A stretch of DNA of 64,000 nt from Planktosalinus sp963977065 (GTDB lineage: Bacteria > Bacteroidota > Bacteroidia > Flavobacteriales > Flavobacteriaceae): assembly GCA_963977065.1 (NCBI GenBank), contig CAXBNF010000001.1, positions 372,001-436,000 on the forward strand. Direction: 5' to 3'. The number at the start of each line of letters is the position of its first letter. The stretch's first letter is position 1. Positions 42,289 through 50,956 of the stretch are shown here, piece after piece. A program made the position numbers and the translations under genes. The notes beneath the pieces are model-generated. The model did not search any database. It was not told the origin of the DNA and worked only from the letters and a program-made list of their open reading frames with translations.

Positions 42289-43095
42289 TTATAGAACTTT
42301 GGTATTGTAAAAATCGATATATGCTTCCTGAAACTCTTCTTTATTGTGAAATTTTAACACAGGCTTATCGATTTCTTTAAGAAAAGTTTCAAGTTGTGAG
42401 GGGATTTCACTGGATCCAATAATAACGGCATCAGAATTTTTTATAGCAATCTTCATCAGGTTAACATAAGAAGGGTCTTTTAATTCAACAATGTCTTCTT
42501 CTTCAATGCCATCATACATTAATTTGATATTGACATCTTTGTCGAGAGTTCCTGTAAAACCTTGATTGTAAATTGAAGTAACAATTTTACTGTTTTCAAA
42601 GAGAGGCTCATTGCCATAGTATTTTTTTAAATAGAGTGGCAGAAAAGAGGCAAGCCAGCCGTGAACGTGAATAATGTCTGGAGACCAATTTAATTTTTTT
42701 ACAGTTTCAATAACTCCTTTTGCAAAAAAGATACCACGTTCATCATTGTCGGGATAAAATATACCATCTTCATCTGCATAGGTAGCTTTTCGTTTAAAGT
42801 AGTCATCATTTTCAATAAAATAAACCTGCATTCTTTCTTTTGGTATAGAAGCTACTTTAATGATTAGAGGCATATCAAGGTCATTGATGACAAGGTTCAT
42901 ACCCGATAAGCGAATGACTTCATGTAATTGATGCCTGCGCTCATTGATATTTCCATAACGGGGCATAAAAATTCTTATTTGTCCATCTTTACTGTTCACC
43001 GCTCTGGGCGCTTCAAACGACATCGAAGAAATCTCGGTCTCAGGTAAGTATGGTATTACTTCTGACGACACATACAAGACTCTTTTATCTTTCAT
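42289..43095 (-). CDS. Short glycogen/starch-synthase-like protein, degenerate GT5 N-terminal domain
   Basis: From the ATG at 43093-43095 the protein is 268 residues. It is similar to the N-terminal half of GlgA: RVLYVSSEVIPYLPETEI, RIFMPRYGNINERRHQLHEV, and WSPDIIHVHGWLASFLPLYLK. The KTGGL-type ADP-glucose-binding loop expected after 'SSEV' is replaced (YLPETEISSM), and the whole C-terminal nucleotide-binding domain is missing (GlgA is about 470 residues). It is therefore unlikely to make glycogen and may be a binding or regulatory protein. It shares a short divergent promoter region with panC, and leads into DUF4270 and glmS. Confidence 0.8.
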   Translation of the reverse strand: MKDKRVLYVSSEVIPYLPETEISSMSFEAPRAVNSKDGQIRIFMPRYGNINERRHQLHEVIRLSGMNLVINDLDMPLIIKVASIPKERMQVYFIENDDYFKRKATYADEDGIFYPDNDERGIFFAKGVIETVKKLNWSPDIIHVHGWLASFLPLYLKKYYGNEPLFENSKIVTSIYNQGFTGTLDKDVNIKLMYDGIEEEDIVELKDPSYVNLMKIAIKNSDAVIIGSSEIPSQLETFLKEIDKPVLKFHNKEEFQEAYIDFYNTKVL

Positions 43096-43133
43096 AAATA
43101 ATTTTTTATTCGAGTTAGGATTTAAAAAACACG

Positions 43134-43141
43134 CAAAATTA
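43134..43141 (-). promoter_or_regulatory. Candidate -7 element of the GlgA-like/DUF4270/glmS operon
   Basis: Minus-strand TAATTTTG fits TAnnTTTG, 38 bases before the GlgA-like start codon, inside the 106-base divergent region shared with panC. Confidence 0.45.
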
Positions 43142-43172
43142 CGAAAATTTATGCAGATTGAACAGATTATAT

Positions 43173-43180
43173 TAAGTTTG
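43173..43180 (+). promoter_or_regulatory. Candidate -7 element of panC
   Basis: TAAGTTTG fits TAnnTTTG, 21 bases before the panC start codon. Together with the opposite element at 43134-43141 it implies overlapping divergent promoters. Confidence 0.45.
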
Positions 43181-43201
43181 CAGCCCAATCGAAAATCTTA
43201 C

Positions 43202-44050
43202 ATGCGGGTATTCAACAACTTTAATGCCATAAAAGAGACCTTAACCTCCATCAATGAAGAAGAGGCAACAATAGGATTTGTGCCCACCATGGGAGCTTTA
43301 CATGAGGGCCATCTTTCCCTCATTAAAACAGCTTACGCTGAAAATGATTATGTTATTGTAAGTATATTCATAAACCCTACACAATTTAACAACCGTGAAG
43401 ATTTTGATGCATATCCCAGAACTGAAGATCAAGACGTTAAATTACTTAAACAATTTGACAACAATGTATTGACATTTATACCGCTTGTTGAAGATATTTA
43501 TCCAAATGGTATTGTTTCCCAACATTTTGATTTTGGTGAAATTGAAAACCAGATGGAAGGAAAGTTTAGACCCGGTCATTTTGACGGTGTGGGAACGGTT
43601 TTAACATCATTTTTTACGATGCTTGAACCAGACAATGCATATTTTGGAGAAAAAGATTTTCAGCAACTTCAAATAGTAAAAAAGCTTGTAGAAATTCAAA
43701 ATTTTGCAGTAAATATCATAGGTTGCCCCATTCTAAGAGAATCCACAGGCCTTGCTATGAGTTCCAGAAATAAACGACTTAATGATAGTCAGCTGCAAGA
43801 ATCAAAATTGATTTTTAAAGTCTTAAAGCAAGTCAAAAAAGATTTTGGCACAAAAAGTGCTAAAGATATAATGCAAGAGGTTCAAAAAGCTTTTAAAAAT
43901 AATAAAGATTTGAAATTAGAATACTTTGAAATTGCTGATGAGAGCACTTTGAAACCCTTGCAAATTGTTGAAACTAATAAAAAATACCGTGCTTTTATTG
44001 CCGTCTTTGCCGGTGAAGTGAGACTAATCGATAATATCGCACTAAATTAA
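43202..44050 (+). CDS. panC: Pantoate--beta-alanine ligase
   Basis: With the ATG at 43202, 282 residues. Motifs: GFVPTMGALHEGHLSLI near 26-42 (HIGH-type), SIFINPTQFN near 55-64, YFGEKDFQQLQIVKKLV and STGLAMSSRNKRL near 176-188. It joins pantoate and beta-alanine to pantothenate. An upstream ATG at 43151 lies before the -7 element and was rejected. It is 13 bases from panD, which supplies beta-alanine. Confidence 0.95.
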   Translation: MRVFNNFNAIKETLTSINEEEATIGFVPTMGALHEGHLSLIKTAYAENDYVIVSIFINPTQFNNREDFDAYPRTEDQDVKLLKQFDNNVLTFIPLVEDIYPNGIVSQHFDFGEIENQMEGKFRPGHFDGVGTVLTSFFTMLEPDNAYFGEKDFQQLQIVKKLVEIQNFAVNIIGCPILRESTGLAMSSRNKRLNDSQLQESKLIFKVLKQVKKDFGTKSAKDIMQEVQKAFKNNKDLKLEYFEIADESTLKPLQIVETNKKYRAFIAVFAGEVRLIDNIALN

Positions 44051-44063
44051 TTATCTTTGCAAA

Positions 44064-44414
44064 ATGTTTGTACACGTTGTAAAATCTAAAATTCACAGAG
44101 TAAAAGTCACTGGTGCTGACCTAAATTATATTGGCAGCATTACCATAGATGAAGACTTAATGGATGCCGCAAATATCGTTCAGGGAGAAAAAGTTCAAAT
44201 TGTTAATAATAACAATGGTGAACGCATAGAGACCTATGCCATTCCCGGTCCCAGAAATAGTGGCGAACTTACTCTTAATGGAGCTGCAGCACGAAAAGTA
44301 GCTGTGGGTGATGTACTTATTTTAATCACCTATGCGATGATGGAAATAGAAAAAGCAAGAACATTCAAGCCCGCTCTTATTTTTCCGGATGAAGAAACCA
44401 ACCTTCTCAAATAA
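44064..44414 (+). CDS. panD: Aspartate 1-decarboxylase
   Basis: A 116-residue PanD proenzyme. The self-cleavage site is Gly24-Ser25 in NYIGSITIDEDLMDAANI, which creates the pyruvoyl cofactor; Lys9, Tyr-Ala-IPG and GAAARKVAVGDVLIL also fit. It makes beta-alanine from aspartate for the PanC reaction. A -7-like TATCTTTG lies at 44052-44059 between panC and panD, close enough that a transcript from it would have almost no leader. Confidence 0.95.
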   Translation: MFVHVVKSKIHRVKVTGADLNYIGSITIDEDLMDAANIVQGEKVQIVNNNNGERIETYAIPGPRNSGELTLNGAAARKVAVGDVLILITYAMMEIEKARTFKPALIFPDEETNLLK

Positions 44415-44416
44415 AA

Positions 44417-45382
44417 TTGAAAAAAAAAATAATTCATTTCCTGAAAATAGCCCTTCCTCTTCTGTTGGGAATTTTCCTGATTTGGTATTCTTACAATAAA
44501 TTTTCTCCAGAACAATTACAGGACATTAGAACTCACTTTCAGCAAGCCAATTATGGATATGTAGCGTTATCTATAGTATTTGGTATCCTAAGTAATATTT
44601 CAAGAGCAATAAGATGGGGCTATTTGTTTGAACCAATGGGGTATAAACTCAAGTTTTCAAATAAAATCCTGGCTGTTTATATCACTTACTTGATGAATTT
44701 GTTTATTCCAAGAAGTGGAGAAATCTCCAGAGCACTTGTTGTTAATAAATATGAAAATGTACCCTTTGACAAAGCTTTTGGAACGATCATTTCTGAACGT
44801 GCTTTTGATTTTTTCATTCTTCTTATTTTTATTGGAGTGACCATTAGTCTACAATTTCCATTAATTTCCGGATTTTTTCAAGATGAAAATTTTGATTTAT
44901 TTAAAGTTTATGTTGCCATAGGAGTGGCTGTTCCTGTATTATTTTTAGCGTTTTATTTTCTCAAAAAATCAAATTCAACACTAAGTCAAAAAATCAAAAC
45001 CTTTATTTCCGGATTGAAAGAAGGTGTTTTGAGTATCTTCAAAATGAAACAAAAATGGGCGTTTTTAGGACATACACTGTTTATTTGGCTGATGTATATC
45101 TGTATGTTTTATGTAATGATATTTGCGCTGCCTGAAACCTCAGGGATTTCAATTCCTGCAATTTTAACTGCATTTGTTGTGGGAAGTTTAACCATTGCCT
45201 TTACAAATGGAGGTTTTGGGTCCTATCCCTTTTTTACCGCTGCACTTTTGTTGCTTTTTGATGTCCCGGAAACCGCAGGAACAGCATTTGGCTGGCTGGT
45301 GTGGACATCACAAACTGTTGCAGTCATTATTTTAGGGGGTCTTTCATTTCTGATGCTTCCGGTTTTAAACAAAGCAAAATAA
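44417..45382 (+). CDS. Flippase-like integral membrane protein (lysylphosphatidylglycerol synthase TM family, UPF0104)
   Basis: A 321-residue protein with about eight hydrophobic helices, starting at a TTG two bases after panD's stop. Family features are RAIRWGYLFEPMGYKL near 55-70, YLMNLFIPRSGEISRALVV near 84-102, SERAFDFFILLIF, and NGGFGSYPFF near 261-270. Proteins of this family are flippase-like and include the membrane half of MprF. The lipid substrate is unknown. Close coupling to panD suggests co-expression. Confidence 0.82.
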   Translation: MKKKIIHFLKIALPLLLGIFLIWYSYNKFSPEQLQDIRTHFQQANYGYVALSIVFGILSNISRAIRWGYLFEPMGYKLKFSNKILAVYITYLMNLFIPRSGEISRALVVNKYENVPFDKAFGTIISERAFDFFILLIFIGVTISLQFPLISGFFQDENFDLFKVYVAIGVAVPVLFLAFYFLKKSNSTLSQKIKTFISGLKEGVLSIFKMKQKWAFLGHTLFIWLMYICMFYVMIFALPETSGISIPAILTAFVVGSLTIAFTNGGFGSYPFFTAALLLLFDVPETAGTAFGWLVWTSQTVAVIILGGLSFLMLPVLNKAK

Positions 45383-45420
45383 TTTATACCTTTCCATCTT
45401 AAATTTTAAAGAACATTATT

Positions 45421-46569
45421 ATGGCTAAAAGTTTTCTTTTTGCAATTTGCTTGTTATTGGTTTCAAATCTTTCATCACAAGTAATATATGAAGAGTTTAA
45501 TTCCACAAAACTTGGCGAAACCAGACAATTAAAGATACAGCTTCCGCGAAATTATGAAGCAAATACAAACAAGGTTTACCCTATTGTCTTGGTGCTTGAC
45601 GGTGATTATCTCTTTGAACCCGTTGCCGGAAATGTAGATTACTATTCATACTGGGAAGAAATGCCCGAAGCCATTGTCATTGGAATTATGCAATCAGGTT
45701 CTCGAGATCGGGATGGCTTTTATGATGACACAAATTTCTTTCCCACAGAAACAGGAGCCAATTTCTTTGAGTTTATTGGCCTGGAATTAATACCTTACAT
45801 TGATGAAAAATACAGAACAGCAAAATTCATACTTGCTGTGGGTCATGAGTTTACTGCAAACTTCATCAACTATTATCTTTTCAAAGACCCACCTTTATTC
45901 AATGGCTATTTATCTCTAAGTCCAGATTTGGCCCCGCTTTTGGAAACACGCATACCGGAAAAACTTGCCATGACACCCAATAAAATATTTTATTATCTGG
46001 CTACGGGGTCAAATGACATAAAACCCATTAGAGAAATTACACTGGAATTGCACAAAGGTATGAGCGCCCTCAAAAAGGAAAACATTCATTACTATTTTGA
46101 CGATTTTGAAGGAGCCTCACATTACTCTCTTGTAGGAAAAGCCATTCCTGCAGCATTAGAGGAAATATTCTCCATCTATAGACCCATCAGTAAAAAAGAT
46201 TATGACGAAATTATTTTAAAACTTCAAACTCCTGTTTTTGATTATTTAATTACAAAATACAACACCATTGAAGATTTGTTTGGTTTTAAAACCACCATAC
46301 GTGAAAACGATATCATTGCTATTGCTTCTGCCGCAGAACGCAAAAAGGAATGGGCATCACTGGAACAAGTAGCAAAAATGGCTCAAAAAGAGCATCCAGA
46401 TAAGGTGATTGGGCACTATTACTTAGGTCGCTTTTTTGAAGAAACAGGAGAGCCCAAAAAAGCCATGCGCACCTACCAAAGTGCCTATGAGCTGGAAGAA
46501 GTAGGCTTTATCACCATTGATTTATTGCTTGACAAAGCAGATAAAATTAAACAAGACTTTGGATTCTAA
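45421..46569 (+). CDS. Secreted esterase-like alpha/beta-hydrolase fold protein lacking the nucleophile serine
   Basis: A 382-residue protein with a signal peptide (MAKSFLFAICLLLVSNLSSQ). The body resembles putative esterases of the enterochelin-esterase/EstD type (RQLKIQLPRNYEANTNKVYP, PIVLVLDGDYLFEP, PEAIVIGIMQSGSRDRDGF). At the nucleophile elbow, where GHSxGG is expected, the sequence is VGHEFTANF: Glu143 (GAG at 45847-45849) replaces Ser. The C-terminal 70 residues look like TPR-type helices (HYYLGRFFEETGEPKKAMRTY). It shares one base with radA (TAATG). Probably a non-hydrolytic binding protein. Confidence 0.8.
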   Translation: MAKSFLFAICLLLVSNLSSQVIYEEFNSTKLGETRQLKIQLPRNYEANTNKVYPIVLVLDGDYLFEPVAGNVDYYSYWEEMPEAIVIGIMQSGSRDRDGFYDDTNFFPTETGANFFEFIGLELIPYIDEKYRTAKFILAVGHEFTANFINYYLFKDPPLFNGYLSLSPDLAPLLETRIPEKLAMTPNKIFYYLATGSNDIKPIREITLELHKGMSALKKENIHYYFDDFEGASHYSLVGKAIPAALEEIFSIYRPISKKDYDEIILKLQTPVFDYLITKYNTIEDLFGFKTTIRENDIIAIASAAERKKEWASLEQVAKMAQKEHPDKVIGHYYLGRFFEETGEPKKAMRTYQSAYELEEVGFITIDLLLDKADKIKQDFGF

Positions 46570-47930
46570 TGGCAAAAATAAAATCAGCTTTTTTTTGTCA
46601 AAACTGTGGTACTCAGTTTGCCAAATGGCAGGGCCAGTGCACCGCTTGCAAAGAGTGGAATACCATCACCGAAGAACTCATTGAAAAACCTGAAAAAGTT
46701 AGTTGGAAATCATCAGAGAGTCCAAAATCCCGAGCAGCAAAGCCTTTAAAAGTCAACGAAATTGATTCATCAACTGAAGCCCGTCTCGATACAAAAAACA
46801 AGGAGTTTAATCGCGTACTGGGCGGAGGAATTGTCCCTGGCTCTCTCATTTTACTTGGAGGTGAACCGGGAATAGGAAAATCAACATTGCTTTTACAAAT
46901 CGCATTGCAAATGCCATACAAGCTGTTGTATGTTTCTGGAGAGGAAAGTCAAAAGCAAATCAAAATGCGTGCAGAACGCATCACTACAACGGCTGATAAT
47001 TGCTATATTCTTACGGAAACTAAAACCCAAAACATTTTCAGACAAATTGAAGAACTACAACCTGAAATTGTTGTAATTGATTCCATTCAAACCCTCCATA
47101 GTGATTACATAGAAAGCAGTGCGGGAAGCATTTCCCAAATTAAAGAATGCACTACAGAACTTATTAAATATGCCAAAGAAACAGCAACCCCTGTATTATT
47201 GATTGGTCACATCACAAAAGACGGCAACATCGCCGGACCCAAAATTCTCGAGCATATGGTTGATACTGTATTACAGTTTGAAGGTGATAGAAATCATGTT
47301 TATAGAATTTTAAGAGCTCACAAAAATAGATTTGGTTCAACACACGAGATTGGTATTTATGAAATGCTATCTGATGGATTGCGGGAAGTAGCAAACCCCA
47401 GTGAGATTTTGATTTCCAAAAATGAAGAAATTCTTAGCGGCACTGCGATTGCTGCCACTTTAGAAGGAATAAGACCCTTATTGATTGAAATTCAGGCATT
47501 GGTGAGTACTGCGGTCTATGGCACACCACAACGCACCACCACTGGGTATAACGCCAAACGTCTCAATATGATATTGGCAGTTTTGGAAAAAAGGGCCGGT
47601 TTTCGTCTGGGAGCTAAAGACGTGTTTCTAAACATTACAGGAGGTATTTCAGTGGATGACCCTGCCATTGACCTCGCTGTGGTAGCAGCCATACTATCAA
47701 GCAATGAAGACATTCCTTTGCCAAAAAATATTTGCTTTGCAGCAGAAGTGGGACTCGCCGGCGAAGTGCGCCCTGTGGCTCGTGTAGAACAACGCATCTT
47801 GGAAGCAGAAAAGTTAGGCTTTGCCACTATAATGATTTCCAAATACTGTAAAATACCAAAAATAAATTCAGGTATTCACATCCAAAAAGTTGCAGGAATT
47901 GAAGAAGTTGTTGCCTATCTTTTTGGATAA
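46569..47930 (+). CDS. radA: DNA repair protein RadA
   Basis: A 453-residue RadA of standard length: N-terminal zinc finger CQNCGTQFAKWQGQCTAC near 10-27, Walker A GGEPGIGKSTLLLQ near 97-110, the RadA-specific HKNRFGSTHEIGIYEM, and a Lon-like C-terminal domain (ALVSTAVYGTPQRTTTGY, GAKDVFLNITGGISVDDPA). It drives branch migration during recombination. It starts within the stop codon of the preceding gene. Confidence 0.96.
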   Translation: MAKIKSAFFCQNCGTQFAKWQGQCTACKEWNTITEELIEKPEKVSWKSSESPKSRAAKPLKVNEIDSSTEARLDTKNKEFNRVLGGGIVPGSLILLGGEPGIGKSTLLLQIALQMPYKLLYVSGEESQKQIKMRAERITTTADNCYILTETKTQNIFRQIEELQPEIVVIDSIQTLHSDYIESSAGSISQIKECTTELIKYAKETATPVLLIGHITKDGNIAGPKILEHMVDTVLQFEGDRNHVYRILRAHKNRFGSTHEIGIYEMLSDGLREVANPSEILISKNEEILSGTAIAATLEGIRPLLIEIQALVSTAVYGTPQRTTTGYNAKRLNMILAVLEKRAGFRLGAKDVFLNITGGISVDDPAIDLAVVAAILSSNEDIPLPKNICFAAEVGLAGEVRPVARVEQRILEAEKLGFATIMISKYCKIPKINSGIHIQKVAGIEEVVAYLFG

Positions 47931-47986
47931 AATTGGGCATTTCCAAGATATTTTAAGAAATTAGCACTTGTCAATAAAAGCACTCA

Positions 47987-49135
47987 ATGCAAACTCCATT
48001 TCAATCAAAACTTCCTAAGGTTTCTACAACCATTTTTACGGTGATGAGTCAATTGGCAAATGAACAAAACGCCATCAATTTATCACAGGGATTTCCGGGT
48101 TTTGAGAGTGATCAAGTACTAATTGATTTGGTTGCCAAAGCCATGAATGATGGTTACAATCAATATGCACCAATGGCGGGTCTTTACGCTTTACGCGAAA
48201 GCATTTGCAATAAAATGAATCATCTCTATGGCAGCAAATACAAACCTGAAACTGATATTACCATTACTGCGGGTGCCACTCAGGCGATTTTTACTGTCAT
48301 TTCGGCTTGTATTTCAAAAGACGACGAAGTTATTTTGTTTGCACCTGCTTATGATTGTTATGAGCCAGCAATCGTGCTTCAAGGCGGCAAGCCCATAAGC
48401 ATTTCGCTGAAGCTGCCTGATTTTTCAATAGATTGGAATGAGGTAAAAGAAAAAATATCCTTAAAGACTAAAATGATTATAATCAATAGTCCACACAACC
48501 CCAGTGGAACTATTTTAAGCCAGGATGATTTATTAACTTTACAAGAGTTGGTACGTGATACCGGGATATTGATTTTAAGTGATGAGGTGTATGAGCACAT
48601 CATTTTTGACGGAAAGGAGCACCAAAGTGTTGCCCGATTTCCAGAGTTGGCTGCACGGTCTTTTATTACGGCTTCTTTTGGCAAAACATTTCACAACACC
48701 GGTTGGAAAATGGGGTATTGTGTAGCCCCAAAACCACTGATGGAAGAATTTCAAAAAGTGCATCAATTCAATGTGTTTTGTGTTAATCACCCGATGCAAG
48801 TGGCATTTACAACCTATCTTGAAAACTCAAAAAACTATGAGAGTCTTTCCTCATTTTATGAGCAAAAAAGGGATTTGTTTTTAGAAGGAATTAAAGGATC
48901 CCCTTGGGAATATACACCGGCTTTAGGTACTTATTTTCAATTGCTTTCCTATAAAAATATTACTGATGAGAAGGATGTTGATTTTGCAAAACGATTGACT
49001 ATAGAGCATAAAGTGGCATCCATACCCATTTCTGTATTCAATAAAAACGGTGAAGACCCAAAAATGCTTCGCTTTTGTTTTGCAAAAAAGGATGAAACTC
49101 TCAAAAAAGCAACTGAAATATTGAGCAAGTTATGA
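47987..49135 (+). CDS. PLP-dependent aminotransferase (methionine/glutamine transaminase-like, YbdL type)
   Basis: A 382-residue class I aminotransferase. The PLP lysine is K233 in ASFGKTFHNTGWKMGY; LSQGFPGFESD near 32-42, YNQYAPMAGLYALRESI near 57-73, SPHNPSGT near 168-175 and RFCFAKKDETL at the end match the KAT/YbdL subgroup. Such enzymes transaminate methionine, glutamine or kynurenine with 2-oxo acids. Its stop overlaps the start of a nitrilase-like amidase by four bases, which points to the glutamine-transaminase/omega-amidase pathway and methionine salvage. Confidence 0.9.
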   Translation: MQTPFQSKLPKVSTTIFTVMSQLANEQNAINLSQGFPGFESDQVLIDLVAKAMNDGYNQYAPMAGLYALRESICNKMNHLYGSKYKPETDITITAGATQAIFTVISACISKDDEVILFAPAYDCYEPAIVLQGGKPISISLKLPDFSIDWNEVKEKISLKTKMIIINSPHNPSGTILSQDDLLTLQELVRDTGILILSDEVYEHIIFDGKEHQSVARFPELAARSFITASFGKTFHNTGWKMGYCVAPKPLMEEFQKVHQFNVFCVNHPMQVAFTTYLENSKNYESLSSFYEQKRDLFLEGIKGSPWEYTPALGTYFQLLSYKNITDEKDVDFAKRLTIEHKVASIPISVFNKNGEDPKMLRFCFAKKDETLKKATEILSKL

Positions 49136-49911
49136 CAGAAGAACTTAAAATAGCCCTCATTCAAACAACACTGGAATGGGAAAACCCTGAAGGCAACAGG
49201 AAGCATTTTCAAAAAAAAATTGAATCAATTCAAGAACCGGTTGATTTGATTATATTGCCTGAAATGTTTACCACTGGCTTTACCATGAATGCGGCTCCAT
49301 TTGCTGAAAGAATGAATGGTGAAACCATAGCTTGGATGAAAAAAATGGCTCAATTAAAAAACGCAGCCATTACAGGAAGTATCATCATTGAAGAAAATCA
49401 CAATTTTTACAACCGCCTGTTTTTTATAACTTCAGAAGGGAAAATGCAAACTTATGATAAGAGACACCTCTTTACATTAGCAAATGAACAGGAAACCTTT
49501 ACAGCGGGAAGTGAAAAGTTAATTATAGAATATAAAGGCTGGAGATTATGCCCAATGATTTGCTATGATTTGCGATTTCCGGTTTGGGCCAGAAATGTGG
49601 AGGAATATGATGCAGTATTCTTTGTCGCAAATTGGCCACAAGCTAGAATAAAAGCCTGGGATGTTTTATTACAAGCACGTGCAATTGAAAATATGGCCTA
49701 TTGCATTGGTGTAAACCGAATTGGAACAGACGGTAAAGGATTTGAATATGTGGGGCATTCTGCGGTATATGATGGTTTGGGGAAATGTGTACTTAATGAT
49801 GATTTAGAAAATGACACCAATTTTCTAGTCACTTTGAGTAAAAATCATTTGCTGGAAATTAGAAGAAGATTACGGTTTCTCGAGGATAAAGATTTTTTTA
49901 AATTACTATAA
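49132..49911 (+). CDS. Omega-amidase (nitrilase family, YafV-like)
   Basis: A 259-residue carbon-nitrogen hydrolase with the full catalytic triad: Glu44 in ILPEMFTTGF, Lys110 in TYDKRHLF, Cys144 in CPMICYDLRFPVWARN. ANWPQARIKAWDVLLQARAIEN is typical of omega-amidases, which hydrolyse 2-oxoglutaramate or 2-oxosuccinamate left by glutamine transaminases. ATGA overlap with the aminotransferase gene supports a coupled pathway. Cytoplasmic; no signal peptide. Confidence 0.9.
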   Translation: MTEELKIALIQTTLEWENPEGNRKHFQKKIESIQEPVDLIILPEMFTTGFTMNAAPFAERMNGETIAWMKKMAQLKNAAITGSIIIEENHNFYNRLFFITSEGKMQTYDKRHLFTLANEQETFTAGSEKLIIEYKGWRLCPMICYDLRFPVWARNVEEYDAVFFVANWPQARIKAWDVLLQARAIENMAYCIGVNRIGTDGKGFEYVGHSAVYDGLGKCVLNDDLENDTNFLVTLSKNHLLEIRRRLRFLEDKDFFKLL

Positions 49912-50059
49912 TTGTCTAATAGAAGAATTAAAAATTTAACACTTAAAGCTTTTAATTATCTTTCATTAATCCTTATTTTTGATAATCTAAGAATTTACAG
50001 ATATTACATCAGAATCAAATTTAATGCATTAATAACCTACCTAAAAACCTTTATTTATT

Positions 50060-50956
50060 ATGAAAGCAATCGCTCTTACATTTTGTATTTTATTCACAAC
50101 AATTTCCATTAATGCCCAATCTATATCATCTTGGAATGTAAATGGCAATAGTATTTTGCCAACTTATTTTCTTGGAACAACTAATTCTCAAGATCTAAAT
50201 TTTAAAAGAAATAATATAGTCTCTGGCTCTATTCAATCCAACAATACTTCTTTTGGATATTTTGCTTTTGAGTCAAATGTTAATTCAACTGGAAATTCAA
50301 GTTTTGGGGTTATGTCTCTCCAAAATTTAACTTTTGGTCTTGACAACACTGCTATGGGGACATCTTCATTGAATAATATTACTACGGGTTTAGGTAATTC
50401 CGGATTTGGAAGTTGGTCAGGTACTGGAACAACTACAGGAGATTACAATACATTTGTTGGTTATGGCACTGGTGGCGGAATAACAACTGGCAGTAATAAC
50501 ACAATTATCGGAGCACAAATCACAGGGCTCCAACCAAATTTATCAGGACATGTAATATTGGCTGACGGAAACGGAAATATAAGAATTCACATTAATAATC
50601 AGGGTAAGGTTAAGATAGGGGATGTATCAACACCAGGCAATTATAAGCTTTATGTGGAGCAGGGGATTCTAACAGAAAAAGTAAAAGTAGCATTAAAGAA
50701 TACAACTGAATGGGCAGATCATGTATTTGAAGAGGATTATGCATTAATGCCATTGAGTGATGTTGAAAAATTTATAAATGAGAACAAACATTTACCGGGA
50801 ATTTCTTCAGCGGAAACTTTAGTTGAGGAAGGAATTGACTTGGGTGCTATGCAGGCTAGACTATTGGAAAAAATTGAGGAACTAACACTATATATTATTG
50901 ATATGAAAAAAGAAATGGATTTGTTAAAAAACATAATATACAATGATGAAAAATAG
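50060..50956 (+). CDS. Secreted trimeric fibre-like protein (YadA-head-like repeats, coiled-coil end)
   Basis: A 298-residue protein with a signal peptide (MKAIALTFCILFTTISINAQ). Residues 50-155 carry fibre-type repeats (NTSFGYFAFESNVNSTGNSS, NTAMGTSSLNNITTGLGNSG, YNTFVGYGTGGGITTGSNNT). A domain seen at the ends of Bacteroidetes tail-fibre-like proteins follows (HVFEEDYALMPLSDVEKFI, NKHLPGISSAETL), and a coiled coil ends the chain. It probably forms a trimer on the surface. The gene overlaps the next subtilase gene by 14 bases and lies in a noticeably A+T-rich stretch. Confidence 0.78.
   Translation: MKAIALTFCILFTTISINAQSISSWNVNGNSILPTYFLGTTNSQDLNFKRNNIVSGSIQSNNTSFGYFAFESNVNSTGNSSFGVMSLQNLTFGLDNTAMGTSSLNNITTGLGNSGFGSWSGTGTTTGDYNTFVGYGTGGGITTGSNNTIIGAQITGLQPNLSGHVILADGNGNIRIHINNQGKVKIGDVSTPGNYKLYVEQGILTEKVKVALKNTTEWADHVFEEDYALMPLSDVEKFINENKHLPGISSAETLVEEGIDLGAMQARLLEKIEELTLYIIDMKKEMDLLKNIIYNDEK

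Noticed and set aside
49912..50112. 66-codon frame following the omega-amidase stop
   Set aside because: It would start at a TTG directly after the stop, is rich in Ile, Tyr, Asn and Leu as expected of translated A+T-rich spacer, and overlaps the signal peptide of the fibre-like gene. No motif.
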